Part shown: positions 51,462 to 59,653 of the stretch, piece by piece
Numbering within the stretch: position 1 is the stretch's first letter
Layout: every line of letters begins with the position of its first letter
Assembly (NCBI GenBank): GCA_963786155.1
Contig: CAWAXW010000006.1
Span: forward strand, 434,001 to 498,000
DNA from: CAWAXW01 sp963786155
GTDB lineage: Bacteria; Actinomycetota; CADDZG01; WHSQ01
Direction of reading: 5' to 3'
Length of the DNA stretch: 64,000 nucleotides
Program-made: the position numbers and the translations under genes
The notes under the pieces: model-generated
Databases searched by the model: none
Seen by the model: only the letters and a program-made list of their open reading frames with translations
Told to the model about the DNA's origin: nothing

Positions 51462-51527
51462 ATTCCCAAGCTATGGGTTGAAGCAGCCGAGCGCCATAGG
51501 CCAACCAGGCCAAATGAGTCCCCCGAC

Positions 51528-52148
51528 TCAGTGAGAGTCGCCAAAGCCCAGTATTTGGCCGGCGTGAGGGGCGAGCTGGTTGGCGAGATCGAACAACCCA
51601 TCCACACGCTTGGATTCGGGCTCCAGGTGAGTCATCACGTTCACCCCTAAGTAGAAGCAGATGACCGCGTAGGCGATCTCTCTAGGAGGGATCACCAGGA
51701 GCAGCGGACTATCACCCAATCCCTTTCGGACCGCCCCCTCAACGAAATCTAGCCACGGCTCCGCGCGCGCCACCAGCTCGGGACCGAGCTCGCGATGGGC
51801 GAGGCTGGCGGCGACCATCTCAGTGAAGATCGTGATGTGGCCCCCCTCGACGTCCTCGCGGTAGATCTGTCGTGCCACTGCCAGTAGCTCCTCGAGGTTC
51901 CCGGCACCAGTGACTGCCTCTGTATACCGGCGCATCCGAACAGCGCTGCTGTAGTCCAGCGCTTCCAGAAGCAACTGATTGAGGCCTCCGAAGTAGTAAG
52001 AGATCAGCGCCGAATTGAAGCCCCCTCTCCGGGCGATCTCCCGGATGCTGGTCCCAGCAAAGCCCACTTCCTTCAAGGACTCGATGGCTGCGTCGATCAT
52101 CTGCGTCCGCCGATCCTCACGCTTCGCCCGTGACTGAGCTTGTTCCAC
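51528..52148 (-). CDS. TetR-family transcriptional repressor
   Basis: A 206-residue TetR regulator. The N-terminal helix-turn-helix is TSIREIARRGGFNSALISYYFGG (about 33-55), and the C-terminal ligand domain is AcrR-like. It is divergent from the 52.2 kb operon across 77 bases that include an AT-rich near-palindrome, a typical autorepressor layout. Ligand unknown. Confidence 0.92.
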   Translation of the reverse strand: MEQAQSRAKREDRRTQMIDAAIESLKEVGFAGTSIREIARRGGFNSALISYYFGGLNQLLLEALDYSSAVRMRRYTEAVTGAGNLEELLAVARQIYREDVEGGHITIFTEMVAASLAHRELGPELVARAEPWLDFVEGAVRKGLGDSPLLLVIPPREIAYAVICFYLGVNVMTHLEPESKRVDGLFDLANQLAPHAGQILGFGDSH

Positions 52149-52175
52149 GACCCCCTCCTGACTTGCTTCTCCAGA

Positions 52176-52196
52176 TTGTTAAGCATATGATTTAAT
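52176..52196. promoter_or_regulatory. Candidate TetR operator
   Basis: An AT-rich near-palindrome around CATATG (52184-52189), reading TTGTTAAGCATATGATTTAA, lies between the TetR gene and the operon it faces. It is conspicuous against the high-GC surroundings and may also contain the promoter -10. Confidence 0.5.
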
Positions 52197-52225
52197 CAAG
52201 TGAGTAAGAAGAGAGGCGGATTCTG

Positions 52226-53434
52226 ATGTCGGCGGCAGGGCAGCCGGGCGGTGATGGGAAACGCAACAAGTCGTTGTTACGGGCCTTGGTCTGGTTGATC
52301 GCTGGGGCCTGGAGCGTTTACCTGATCGCTGGGGAAGTCCACCGACGCAGCAACGGATTCGCGGTGGTCGTTCAGATCATGGGGTCCCTCGGAATCCTGT
52401 TTGCCCTTTTCCTCGTGATGCGGCCCGACATGGAAGATGAAAGTTCCGGGACGGAGGGCGAGAGCGTCGGCTCAACCAAGGATGGGACGCCGGCTTCGTC
52501 TCTGGGGGCTGGCAGGTGGGCTCTCATCACAATCACTCTCGCCCTTGCCGTTGGTGCGATCGCCTATCACCTGATGCAGAGGTCGTCTCTGCATCAATCT
52601 GTTGTCTTCTTCATCGGTGTGCCCGCTGTGCTCGCGGTGATCCTTTCACTCACGCCGAAGGCGAAGAGTGCTACAGGTGTAATCGTCAAAGGAATCACAC
52701 TGGCGTTGTTGCTGTCCGGAATCGTGCTTGCAGAAGGGTTTGTCTGCATCCTCATGGCAGCCCCTTTCTTCTACGTAGTGGGAATCGCAATCGGGTATCC
52801 GATTGATCGAGTGCGTCGCCGGCGACAATCCGAAGGGAAGGTCTATTCGATCGTTGGCATGGGATTGCTCCTCTTGAGTTTCGAAGGAGTACTGCCGGGG
52901 GCATCGTCTCCAAGGCACGAGACAGTTCGCGTTACCCGCTCGATTAGCGCGTCTGTGAATGAGGTTCGTCGCGGAGTGGCAAGCACACCAGATTTCAACG
53001 AGCCCTTGCCCTTCTATTTAAGGCTTGGGTTCCCCCGTCCGGTTGGCGCAACCGGTGAAGGACTGGACGTTGGGGACCACCGCACCATCTATTTTGGCGA
53101 CGAATCACCGATGGAGCCTAACGATCAGTCGCACCATCACTCAGGTCACGAGGGGTCACGTGAGGGCGGAGGCTTCTTAGAACTAAGAGTCGCACGCAGC
53201 AGTGTGCACGAAGTCGTGTTCAAGCCGACGGGCGATACAACAGCCTTTACGCACTGGATCTCTTGGGGACGCTCGATCGTTTCGTGGAGGAGAGTCGACA
53301 GGGACACGACTGAGGTGACTTGGACGTTTCACTACGAGAGACGTCTTTCGCCGTCCTGGTACTTCGGACCCTTGCAGCGCTACGCCGCAACGAAGGCAGT
53401 GGGGTACCTCATCGGTACGGTCGCTACTCCATGA
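52226..53434 (+). CDS. Membrane protein with C-terminal SRPBCC-like domain
   Basis: A 402-residue protein. About five membrane segments (20-225) are followed by a cytosolic domain (about 240-400). The pattern VRVTRSISASVNEVRRGV, DHRTIYFGDES and VTWTFHYERRLSPSW resembles the SRPBCC/polyketide-cyclase fold, a hydrophobic-ligand pocket. The assignment is from pattern, not from a catalytic motif. ATG 52226; it is coupled to the next gene by ATGA. A His-rich loop (SHHHSGHEG) inside could bind metal. Codon use is less GC-rich than in the window's housekeeping genes. Confidence 0.6.
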   Translation: MSAAGQPGGDGKRNKSLLRALVWLIAGAWSVYLIAGEVHRRSNGFAVVVQIMGSLGILFALFLVMRPDMEDESSGTEGESVGSTKDGTPASSLGAGRWALITITLALAVGAIAYHLMQRSSLHQSVVFFIGVPAVLAVILSLTPKAKSATGVIVKGITLALLLSGIVLAEGFVCILMAAPFFYVVGIAIGYPIDRVRRRRQSEGKVYSIVGMGLLLLSFEGVLPGASSPRHETVRVTRSISASVNEVRRGVASTPDFNEPLPFYLRLGFPRPVGATGEGLDVGDHRTIYFGDESPMEPNDQSHHHSGHEGSREGGGFLELRVARSSVHEVVFKPTGDTTAFTHWISWGRSIVSWRRVDRDTTEVTWTFHYERRLSPSWYFGPLQRYAATKAVGYLIGTVATP

Positions 53435-54759
53435 GAGCGGAGCTGGTCTCGCGCTTCGGCTCCCTTGCTCCCGTCGTGTTGACGGTAGGAGTGGCATTGC
53501 TTCTTCGCCCCTCGCGACGGCAGCTGACTGGGGGGCTAGTGGCACTGGCATGGAATAGCTGGGCGATACTTGTTGTCAATCTCGTTGCGATCCACTTCGG
53601 ATGGTGGCAATTCGATTCCAGTCTTTCTTCATTCATGGGCGTGCCCACCGCGCCATGGATCGCCTGGACCATCCTGTGGGGAGCCTTCCTTCCCTTGGTT
53701 GCTGCTGGTCGACCTCTCCTACCGATTGTGATCACCGTCTTCTGGCTAGACCTCATCGCGATGCCCTTGCTGAGCCCCTGGTTGGTTCTGAATCGGGGGT
53801 GGTTGTTCGGCGAGGCCTTCGCGCTCGTACTCGCGCTGATCCCGTCTTTGCTCTTCTCGCGATGGACTGCGAAAGACATTCATCTGCGGGGAAGGGTCGC
53901 TCTGCATTTCGTCACTGCCGGTGTTCTCCTACTTTGGCTTGTTCCAACTGTCGCAGTGTCGAGGTCGGGAGGCTGGGACGACGTCTTTGCGCTTCCGACA
54001 TGGCGCCTGAGCCTGGCTGCCCAGCTCCTGCTTGTCCCTATCGCGCTGGGAGTGCGCGCTGTGAGCGAGTTCGTTAACCGAGGTCAAGGCACGCCGATTC
54101 CATATGACCCACCTAAGCAGCTGGTTACGAGCGGTCCTTATTCCTATGTACGGAATCCCATGCAACTTTCCATGGTGCTCATCCTTGCTGTTGCTGCCGG
54201 GGCCTTGTGGAACCCCTGGCTGCTCGCGAGCGCAATAACTACAGTCGCGTACGGCCTAGGCCTTGCTACGTGGCATGAAGGAATCGACCTGCAGAGTCGT
54301 TTCGGTGGAATGTGGAACCACTACCGGGGAAATGTTCGTAACTGGATTCCTCGGTGGCGTCCCTGTGTGGACGGAGGGTCGGAGCTGCTCGTAGCGTTTT
54401 CGTGTTCCTCGTGTAGTTCGATGGGCCGCTGGTTCATGGCTCGGAGCCCAATCGGTTTGTTCATCAAGTCAGCCGAGTCTTCAGGAGTACCTGCAATTCG
54501 ACGCATCACGTACGTGCCCCCGTCCGGACCTCCATCAAGAGGAGTAGCCGCCGTATTCCATGCCCTCGAGCACTTGAATCTTGGTTGGGCAATTGTCGGA
54601 TGGGTTCTCTTGATGCCCGGAATCCGTCACGTTGCTCAATTGATCAGCGACGCAATTGGTCCGAGTCCTCATAACGTTGAGGGCATGCGCTATGAGGAAA
54701 TCCCTTCGTGCGGGCGGGGGGATTCGAACCCCCAAGCTCTTTCGAGCACCGGCACCTAA
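53431..54759 (+). CDS. ICMT/PEMT-like membrane methyltransferase fused to a DCC-type thiol-oxidoreductase domain
   Basis: A 442-residue protein starting at ATG 53431 inside the previous stop. Membrane helices lead to GPYSYVRNPMQLSM and FGGMWNHYRGNVRNWIPR, the SAM-binding and C-terminal motifs of isoprenylcysteine/phospholipid methyltransferases. A second domain (from about 313) has FSCSSCSSMGRWFMARSP and RGVAAVFHALEHLNLGWAI, as in DCC (DUF393) proteins with a CxxC redox pair. The frame has no stop before 54757, so its last 17 codons run antisense through the 3' half of tRNA-Leu. Lipid modification plus redox chemistry is inferred. Confidence 0.7.
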   Translation: MRAELVSRFGSLAPVVLTVGVALLLRPSRRQLTGGLVALAWNSWAILVVNLVAIHFGWWQFDSSLSSFMGVPTAPWIAWTILWGAFLPLVAAGRPLLPIVITVFWLDLIAMPLLSPWLVLNRGWLFGEAFALVLALIPSLLFSRWTAKDIHLRGRVALHFVTAGVLLLWLVPTVAVSRSGGWDDVFALPTWRLSLAAQLLLVPIALGVRAVSEFVNRGQGTPIPYDPPKQLVTSGPYSYVRNPMQLSMVLILAVAAGALWNPWLLASAITTVAYGLGLATWHEGIDLQSRFGGMWNHYRGNVRNWIPRWRPCVDGGSELLVAFSCSSCSSMGRWFMARSPIGLFIKSAESSGVPAIRRITYVPPSGPPSRGVAAVFHALEHLNLGWAIVGWVLLMPGIRHVAQLISDAIGPSPHNVEGMRYEEIPSCGRGDSNPQALSSTGT

Positions 54760-54791
54760 AGCCGGCGTGTCGCCAGTTGCACCACGCCCGC
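54709..54791 (-). tRNA. tRNA-Leu (anticodon UAG)
   Basis: An 83-base class II tRNA on the minus strand. Acceptor GCGGGCG / CGCCCGC, anticodon loop TTTAGGT giving UAG (reads CUA and CUG), long variable arm (TGCTCGAAAGAGCTT), and T-arm GGGGGTTCGAATCCCCC. The discriminator is A, and CCA is not encoded. Confidence 0.96.
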
Positions 54792-54877
54792 GTGTCTCCT
54801 ACTTGAGGCAGCGAAGAGTGTCGCACCCCCTCTCTAGAGTAACGAGAAACGTCCCGAGGGCTTTCCAGAGCGGAGAT

Positions 54878-55633
54878 ATGACGCGATCGTCTGAAGAATA
54901 CGAAGCTGTACGAGCACTTCTCGCCGAAGGTCACAATGACTGTGAGGTCTCTCGGCGCACAGGTATCTCTCGTGGAACCGTAAAGGACTGGCGGCATGGG
55001 GTTAGCGCTCGATCTAACCGATCGGTAGGTCGGAAAGGTGTCGGATATGAGTGCTCGGGCGAGCATGACTTTTCAGACTTGCCTCCATCGACCTACGGCT
55101 ACCTCCTTGGCATGTATCTCGGAGACGGCTGCCTATCGTCCCGACCCCGCGGTGTATTCCAGCTCCGGATCGTTTGCGACAATCGGTACCCAGGCATCAT
55201 CGACGAGTGCTGTCGTGCGATCGAAGCTCTTATGCCCAAACAGCGTGCCTATCGGCTTCAGCGGAAGGGTTGCGTTGAGATTTCTATGCATTCCAAGCAT
55301 TGGATATGCCTCTTTCCTCAGCATGGCCCAGGTCGGAAGCACAACCGGCCAATCCACCTCGAACGGTGGCAGGAAAATCTAGTCAACCAATCAACCGAGA
55401 GCTTCCTACGTGGGCTTATCCATAGCGATGGGTGCCGTGTGGTCGCCAACGACCGCGGGGTGAGGAGCGTTAGGTACCACTTCTCCAACCGCTCCAAAGA
55501 CATCAAGGGACTCTTCTGTGCAGCGCTGGATCGCTTGGAGATTCCGTGGACTCGGCCCTGTGATCGGCAGATTGCCGTCTACCGCAAGGCGGCAACCGCC
55601 CGACTAGACGAGTTCATTGGCCCAAAGTATTAG
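54878..55633 (+). CDS. LAGLIDADG-type homing endonuclease with N-terminal helix-turn-helix
   Basis: A 251-residue protein. A helix-turn-helix (1-40, CEVSRRTGISRGTVKDWRHG) is followed by two LAGLIDADG motifs, YGYLLGMYLGDGC (about 73) and FLRGLIHSDGC (about 180). Both carry the catalytic acidic residue. It is a monomeric, freestanding endonuclease, not an intein or intron. It lies 86 bases from a tRNA-Leu and faces away from it. The base use is less GC-rich than the neighbouring housekeeping genes, in keeping with a mobile gene. The start is ATG 54878; the long upstream frame belongs to no gene. Confidence 0.85.
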   Translation: MTRSSEEYEAVRALLAEGHNDCEVSRRTGISRGTVKDWRHGVSARSNRSVGRKGVGYECSGEHDFSDLPPSTYGYLLGMYLGDGCLSSRPRGVFQLRIVCDNRYPGIIDECCRAIEALMPKQRAYRLQRKGCVEISMHSKHWICLFPQHGPGRKHNRPIHLERWQENLVNQSTESFLRGLIHSDGCRVVANDRGVRSVRYHFSNRSKDIKGLFCAALDRLEIPWTRPCDRQIAVYRKAATARLDEFIGPKY

Positions 55634-55658
55634 CGCCCCTTCTCGTTTTCTGGGGTCG

Positions 55659-55952
55659 TCAGGCTCGGCTGTCTTCCTTGGTTGCCAGCTTGTCGGTTTT
55701 CACTATGCCGTTGGCTATACCTCCGGCTACTGCGCCGGCTACGCCGATGCCGAGGACGGAGGCGATCATGCCGGCTGCTCCGCCGAATGCGATCGCGCCG
55801 ATGATCAGGCCGAGGAGTGCGCCGACTATGCCTCCGACTATCGCTCCGCCGAAGCCTGCCTTCGCCGATTCGACCGGCATGACTACGCCGGGGCCGGGGG
55901 CCAGGCCTTCCATCTCTCGCTTCATCTCGGATTGTGAGGTTTGCTGTGCCAT
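55659..55952 (-). CDS. Small glycine-zipper membrane protein
   Basis: A 97-residue protein with two membrane segments rich in Gly/Ala/Ile (GFGGAIVGGIVGALLGLIIGAIAFGG, split by a short turn), a glycine-zipper pattern. Both ends are hydrophilic. GGGAGGT precedes ATG 55952. Function unknown; similar proteins are often stress-induced. Confidence 0.65.
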   Translation of the reverse strand: MAQQTSQSEMKREMEGLAPGPGVVMPVESAKAGFGGAIVGGIVGALLGLIIGAIAFGGAAGMIASVLGIGVAGAVAGGIANGIVKTDKLATKEDSRA

Positions 55953-56117
55953 TCGGTTACCTCCCGACTTGATGTACCCCTAACCCATACCCATCAGGAC
56001 GAAGCGCGAACCGTGACCTGAGTGACCGTGCTGGTTGCGCAGAGTTCATCTGGAGTCTCCAGGGGACGCCGCTCGTTGTGGAATGCTGGGCGCAATGCCA
56101 CGACGAGGGGAGCCGTA

Positions 56118-59100
56118 ATGGAGGCTTGGGCTAGAGCTGCTGGGCTTCGTGTGCTGATGGTCTCGGCGCTCGTGCTGACCCTTATGCCCACGACTTCGGT
56201 CCTAGGCAACCACGAGCCCAAGCACCCGGTGACCGATCAGGGACTGAACAAGGGCGAGGAAAAGGTCTTTGCCAAAGCCTTGAAGCTGCTGCTGGCGAAC
56301 CCCGACGTCGACCTCGTTGTGACCCTTCGCACGAAACAGAAGAAGCGTGCCGGCTGCCGCAGGACCGGTGACGTCTACTGGGTCTACTCGGCGCGCGGGA
56401 CCATCTGCTTCACGCGCAAGGCCAAGGGCCGCGCGTGGAAGTTCAAAGTCCAGGTCGTCGAGGGCCGCAACCCGATCCGGAAGCAAAGCGCGAAAGCTCT
56501 CGCAACGCTTGGTGATGAGCGGGCCGCCAGCACGATGACCGAGGACGAGGAGCCCCGCAATCTGATCTCTGCCTCGGCGGTCACGTATCCCTATGCGTAC
56601 GAGCGGATCGCGGCCGAGTTCGACAGCCCGCGAGCCGGGGACTTCGCGATCGTTCCCGTTAACACCGCGGACAGAGGGGGGCCGGGAGCGCATGGTCACC
56701 TGGGTCTGCCCCAGTCCCGAACGACGCTGTTGCTTGCCGGCCGGGGGGTTAGGCGAACCCCACTGAGCCGCAAGAAGGAGTCGAAGCTACAGATCAAGAA
56801 CGTCGACGTCGCGCCCACCGTGGCCAGCGCATTGGGGATCAATCCCTACTTCGTCGATACCGAGAGCGTGGCTCGCTTGTTGAACGGCAAGCCGTCTGAG
56901 AACGCGCTGTTGAAACGGCAGGACGGACGCGTTCTCAACGCTTTGCTCGAGCCCGTCTACAACACGTTCGTCGTGGTTGTCGACGGCTTGCGACCCGAGG
57001 ATGTCACTCCCGAGCTCATGCCGAACCTGCACGCGCTGCTCGACGAAGAGTGCGCCCCCGGCGGGGTCTGCGCGACCGAATACGAGGAAGCGCGCGCCAT
57101 GATGGTGAGCGAGACAAACGGGAACCACGTCGCGATGATGACCGGCGCGTACGCCGATCACTCGGGCATCCTTGCCAACGACACCTTTGATCGGACCGCG
57201 GGCGCGGAGATTGCGTTGGACTCGCCCGCGCTCTTGTTGACCGATACCCTCTTCGACCTGGTCGAGCAACAAGCACCCTGGCTCCGAACGGCAGGGGTCT
57301 TCGGCAAAGACAAGTTGCGCTCGTTGTTCGACTGCACGAGAACGGAAGCCGGCGAATGTGGGCCCAGCACCGCCAACCCCGAGGGGCTCACGGTCGACCA
57401 CGTCGCCCCCGATGTCCTCGCGGGCTCCAGTTCCTCGAGCTTGGATCCGGACCTCGATTGCCCGGCCGAGCCTGGAACGGGCTCGGGCTACAGCACGAAC
57501 GCCTGCACGATGGATCTGGTCCTGTCGTTGTTGGGCCGAACGGACCCCGACCTGACCTTCATCAACCTTCCGCAGGTCGACGCTTTCTCGCACCTATTCG
57601 GTGCCGGATCGACCCAGGCTCAGTCGGGGGTCACGAGCGCCGATACGGAGATCGGGCGGCTCGTCGACAAGCTGCGCACGTCGGGCCGCTGGCAGCGCTC
57701 GACGGTCATCGTCACGGCCGACCACAATTTCGGCGACACCGCGAACCCAAGCTCAACCATCCGCTTGGATCAAGCGCTCGCCGGCGCGGGGCCGAGCCCG
57801 TTCGAGATCGTGTCGTATGGAGGCTCTGCTTCCGTCTACTTGATGGACCTCGCCAACACCGACGGTCCGCTTTCAGCCGACCAACAGGCGACGTTGAAGG
57901 CGTTGCGGGACGCCGCTCTCGCAACAACGGGCGTGACCGAGGCCCTCTACCGGCTTCCGAACGAGACAGACGGAGGGGACGCGAACACACTCGGCGAAGT
58001 GCATCCCGACTGGCATCTATCGACGCCGCGCGCGGGTGAGCTGTTCATCACCGGCGAGGAGACCGTCGCGTTCGCGACCGGGCAACAGGACTCCAGCCAA
58101 CTGATCCTGGGCGAGCACGGGCACCCGACCGATCGCCACATCCCGTTCTTCGTCATGAGCGGGGGGACTTATGTCAAGGACGGCGTCATCGCCGGAGCCG
58201 GGGAGGACGAGACAGACGACACAGCCTCGCAACCGACCCAGGCCGAGAACGTCGACATCGCGCACACGATCGCCTGGCTCCTGGGATTGAAGCAGCCGCC
58301 CGACGGACAAGGCCGTGTCCTGCGCGAGGCATTCGTCAGGCATCCCAGGAAAGCGGAGCGCAGAGGCGAGATAACCGAGCCGCTCGTTAACCGGGCCGCG
58401 ATCTTCATGTTCGATCAGAACAACTCGATCACGTTGCACTGCCTCGTCGATCCAGCGACTTGTGGCGAACCCATTCCCCCGGAGGCGCAAGACGAGGGAT
58501 TCATCCCGACGCTGCGCCGCTTAGCCGCCGAAGGGATCTTCACGGCCTTCGGCTCGGTTTCTGCGTGGCCCAGTGTGACCTTCCCGAACCACAACACCGT
58601 CGGCTCGGGCGCATACCCCGGCCATCATGGCGTGCCAAACAACCGCTTCTACGAACGCGAGACGAAGGTCGTGGAATCGCCGATCGATCCGCAGGATCCT
58701 CAGAACCCGGTCTATCAAGGGACCTCGGCCTTGCTGAATGAAGACATCGAAACGCTGCACGAGGCGACCCATCGGACCTTCGGGGATTGGGCGGAGACCG
58801 ACGGCCCGACATCGACGAATGCCTACACCGCGTCGGTCAACGAACCGTCTGCGCGCGGCGCGGACTACGCGACGCTCGAAGCCGCCGACTCGTTCCCGAA
58901 TCCGGCGAGCTACATCGGCACCGCGAACCCCAGTGAGCTGGCTCAGGACACGACGCAGAGCTGCGCCCAGTCCGACGAGGGCTATACGACCGAGAGCGAG
59001 CTCGACCACATCGGCCAGACCCAAGCGCGCCGGTTGTTCGAGGACGAAGCGGAGCACCCGATCCCCAAGTACTTCATCAACAACTTCACGCTCACGGACG

Positions 59101-59618
59101 GCGCGGGTCACCACTTCGGGGTTCACACAACGTGTCAGATCGCCGCCTACCGCGACTCGGATCGCAGGTTGACGAGGATCCTCGATGCGATGGCCTCGGC
59201 CGGCGTATTGGGCGAGACGCTGATCGTGATCACCGGTGACCACGGTTCCGAGAACCAGGACCTCGAGAGGAGAGGGCTGCCGTCCGACTTCGAGGCCGTT
59301 CTGAACGAGGCCGGCATTACCCACGTCATGACGGATTGGCACGTCTATCTGTTGACTACGAACATCGCGTCGTCGCAGAAGTTGAAGAGAGATGTGGAGG
59401 CCTCCCCGACGTTCACGATCACCGACGACGACACGGGAACGGGTATCGAGGGAGCCGAAGTATCGGTCGTCGACGGCGCCAACGAAGCAACCGGTACGAC
59501 CGATGCCGAGGGCAAGGTCACTCTCACGATCACACCGAGTGCCAAGTACGTGACGATTAAGGTCGTCGCCGCCGGCTTCAATGAGCGATTACGCAAGTAC
59601 AGGGCCAAGCGCCGCTGA
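56118..59618 (+). CDS. Very large secreted alkaline-phosphatase-superfamily protein with repeated domains
   Basis: A 1166-residue exported protein (start ATG 56118, GGGGAG upstream; signal peptide to about 34). It has at least two full phosphodiesterase/phosphatase domains. The first (about 300-720): FVVVVDGLRPEDVTPELMPN, SETNGNHVAMMTG, NLPQVDAFSHLF, TADHNFGD, GEHGHPTDRHIPFF. The second (about 765-1085): MFDQNNSITLHC, SVTFPNHNTVGSG, NNFTLTDGAGHHFGVH, ITGDHGSENQD. The N-terminal 250 residues contain a further partial copy (NVDVAPTVASALGI). The end is a carboxypeptidase-regulatory-like domain (GTGIEGAEVSVVDGANEATG). Metal and nucleophile residues seem intact in both domains. Phosphodiester, nucleotide or teichoic-acid substrates are possible. 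Confidence 0.8.
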   Translation: MEAWARAAGLRVLMVSALVLTLMPTTSVLGNHEPKHPVTDQGLNKGEEKVFAKALKLLLANPDVDLVVTLRTKQKKRAGCRRTGDVYWVYSARGTICFTRKAKGRAWKFKVQVVEGRNPIRKQSAKALATLGDERAASTMTEDEEPRNLISASAVTYPYAYERIAAEFDSPRAGDFAIVPVNTADRGGPGAHGHLGLPQSRTTLLLAGRGVRRTPLSRKKESKLQIKNVDVAPTVASALGINPYFVDTESVARLLNGKPSENALLKRQDGRVLNALLEPVYNTFVVVVDGLRPEDVTPELMPNLHALLDEECAPGGVCATEYEEARAMMVSETNGNHVAMMTGAYADHSGILANDTFDRTAGAEIALDSPALLLTDTLFDLVEQQAPWLRTAGVFGKDKLRSLFDCTRTEAGECGPSTANPEGLTVDHVAPDVLAGSSSSSLDPDLDCPAEPGTGSGYSTNACTMDLVLSLLGRTDPDLTFINLPQVDAFSHLFGAGSTQAQSGVTSADTEIGRLVDKLRTSGRWQRSTVIVTADHNFGDTANPSSTIRLDQALAGAGPSPFEIVSYGGSASVYLMDLANTDGPLSADQQATLKALRDAALATTGVTEALYRLPNETDGGDANTLGEVHPDWHLSTPRAGELFITGEETVAFATGQQDSSQLILGEHGHPTDRHIPFFVMSGGTYVKDGVIAGAGEDETDDTASQPTQAENVDIAHTIAWLLGLKQPPDGQGRVLREAFVRHPRKAERRGEITEPLVNRAAIFMFDQNNSITLHCLVDPATCGEPIPPEAQDEGFIPTLRRLAAEGIFTAFGSVSAWPSVTFPNHNTVGSGAYPGHHGVPNNRFYERETKVVESPIDPQDPQNPVYQGTSALLNEDIETLHEATHRTFGDWAETDGPTSTNAYTASVNEPSARGADYATLEAADSFPNPASYIGTANPSELAQDTTQSCAQSDEGYTTESELDHIGQTQARRLFEDEAEHPIPKYFINNFTLTDGAGHHFGVHTTCQIAAYRDSDRRLTRILDAMASAGVLGETLIVITGDHGSENQDLERRGLPSDFEAVLNEAGITHVMTDWHVYLLTTNIASSQKLKRDVEASPTFTITDDDTGTGIEGAEVSVVDGANEATGTTDAEGKVTLTITPSAKYVTIKVVAAGFNERLRKYRAKRR

Positions 59619-59653
59619 AGGAACCTCGCCACTGTGGGTCGAAGAACTCACTG

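Noticed and set aside
54656..54877. Longer start for the LAGLIDADG protein
   Set aside because: It would read through the tRNA-Leu complement (ACAMRKSLRAGGGIRTPKLF); ATG 54878 starts the conserved helix-turn-helix.
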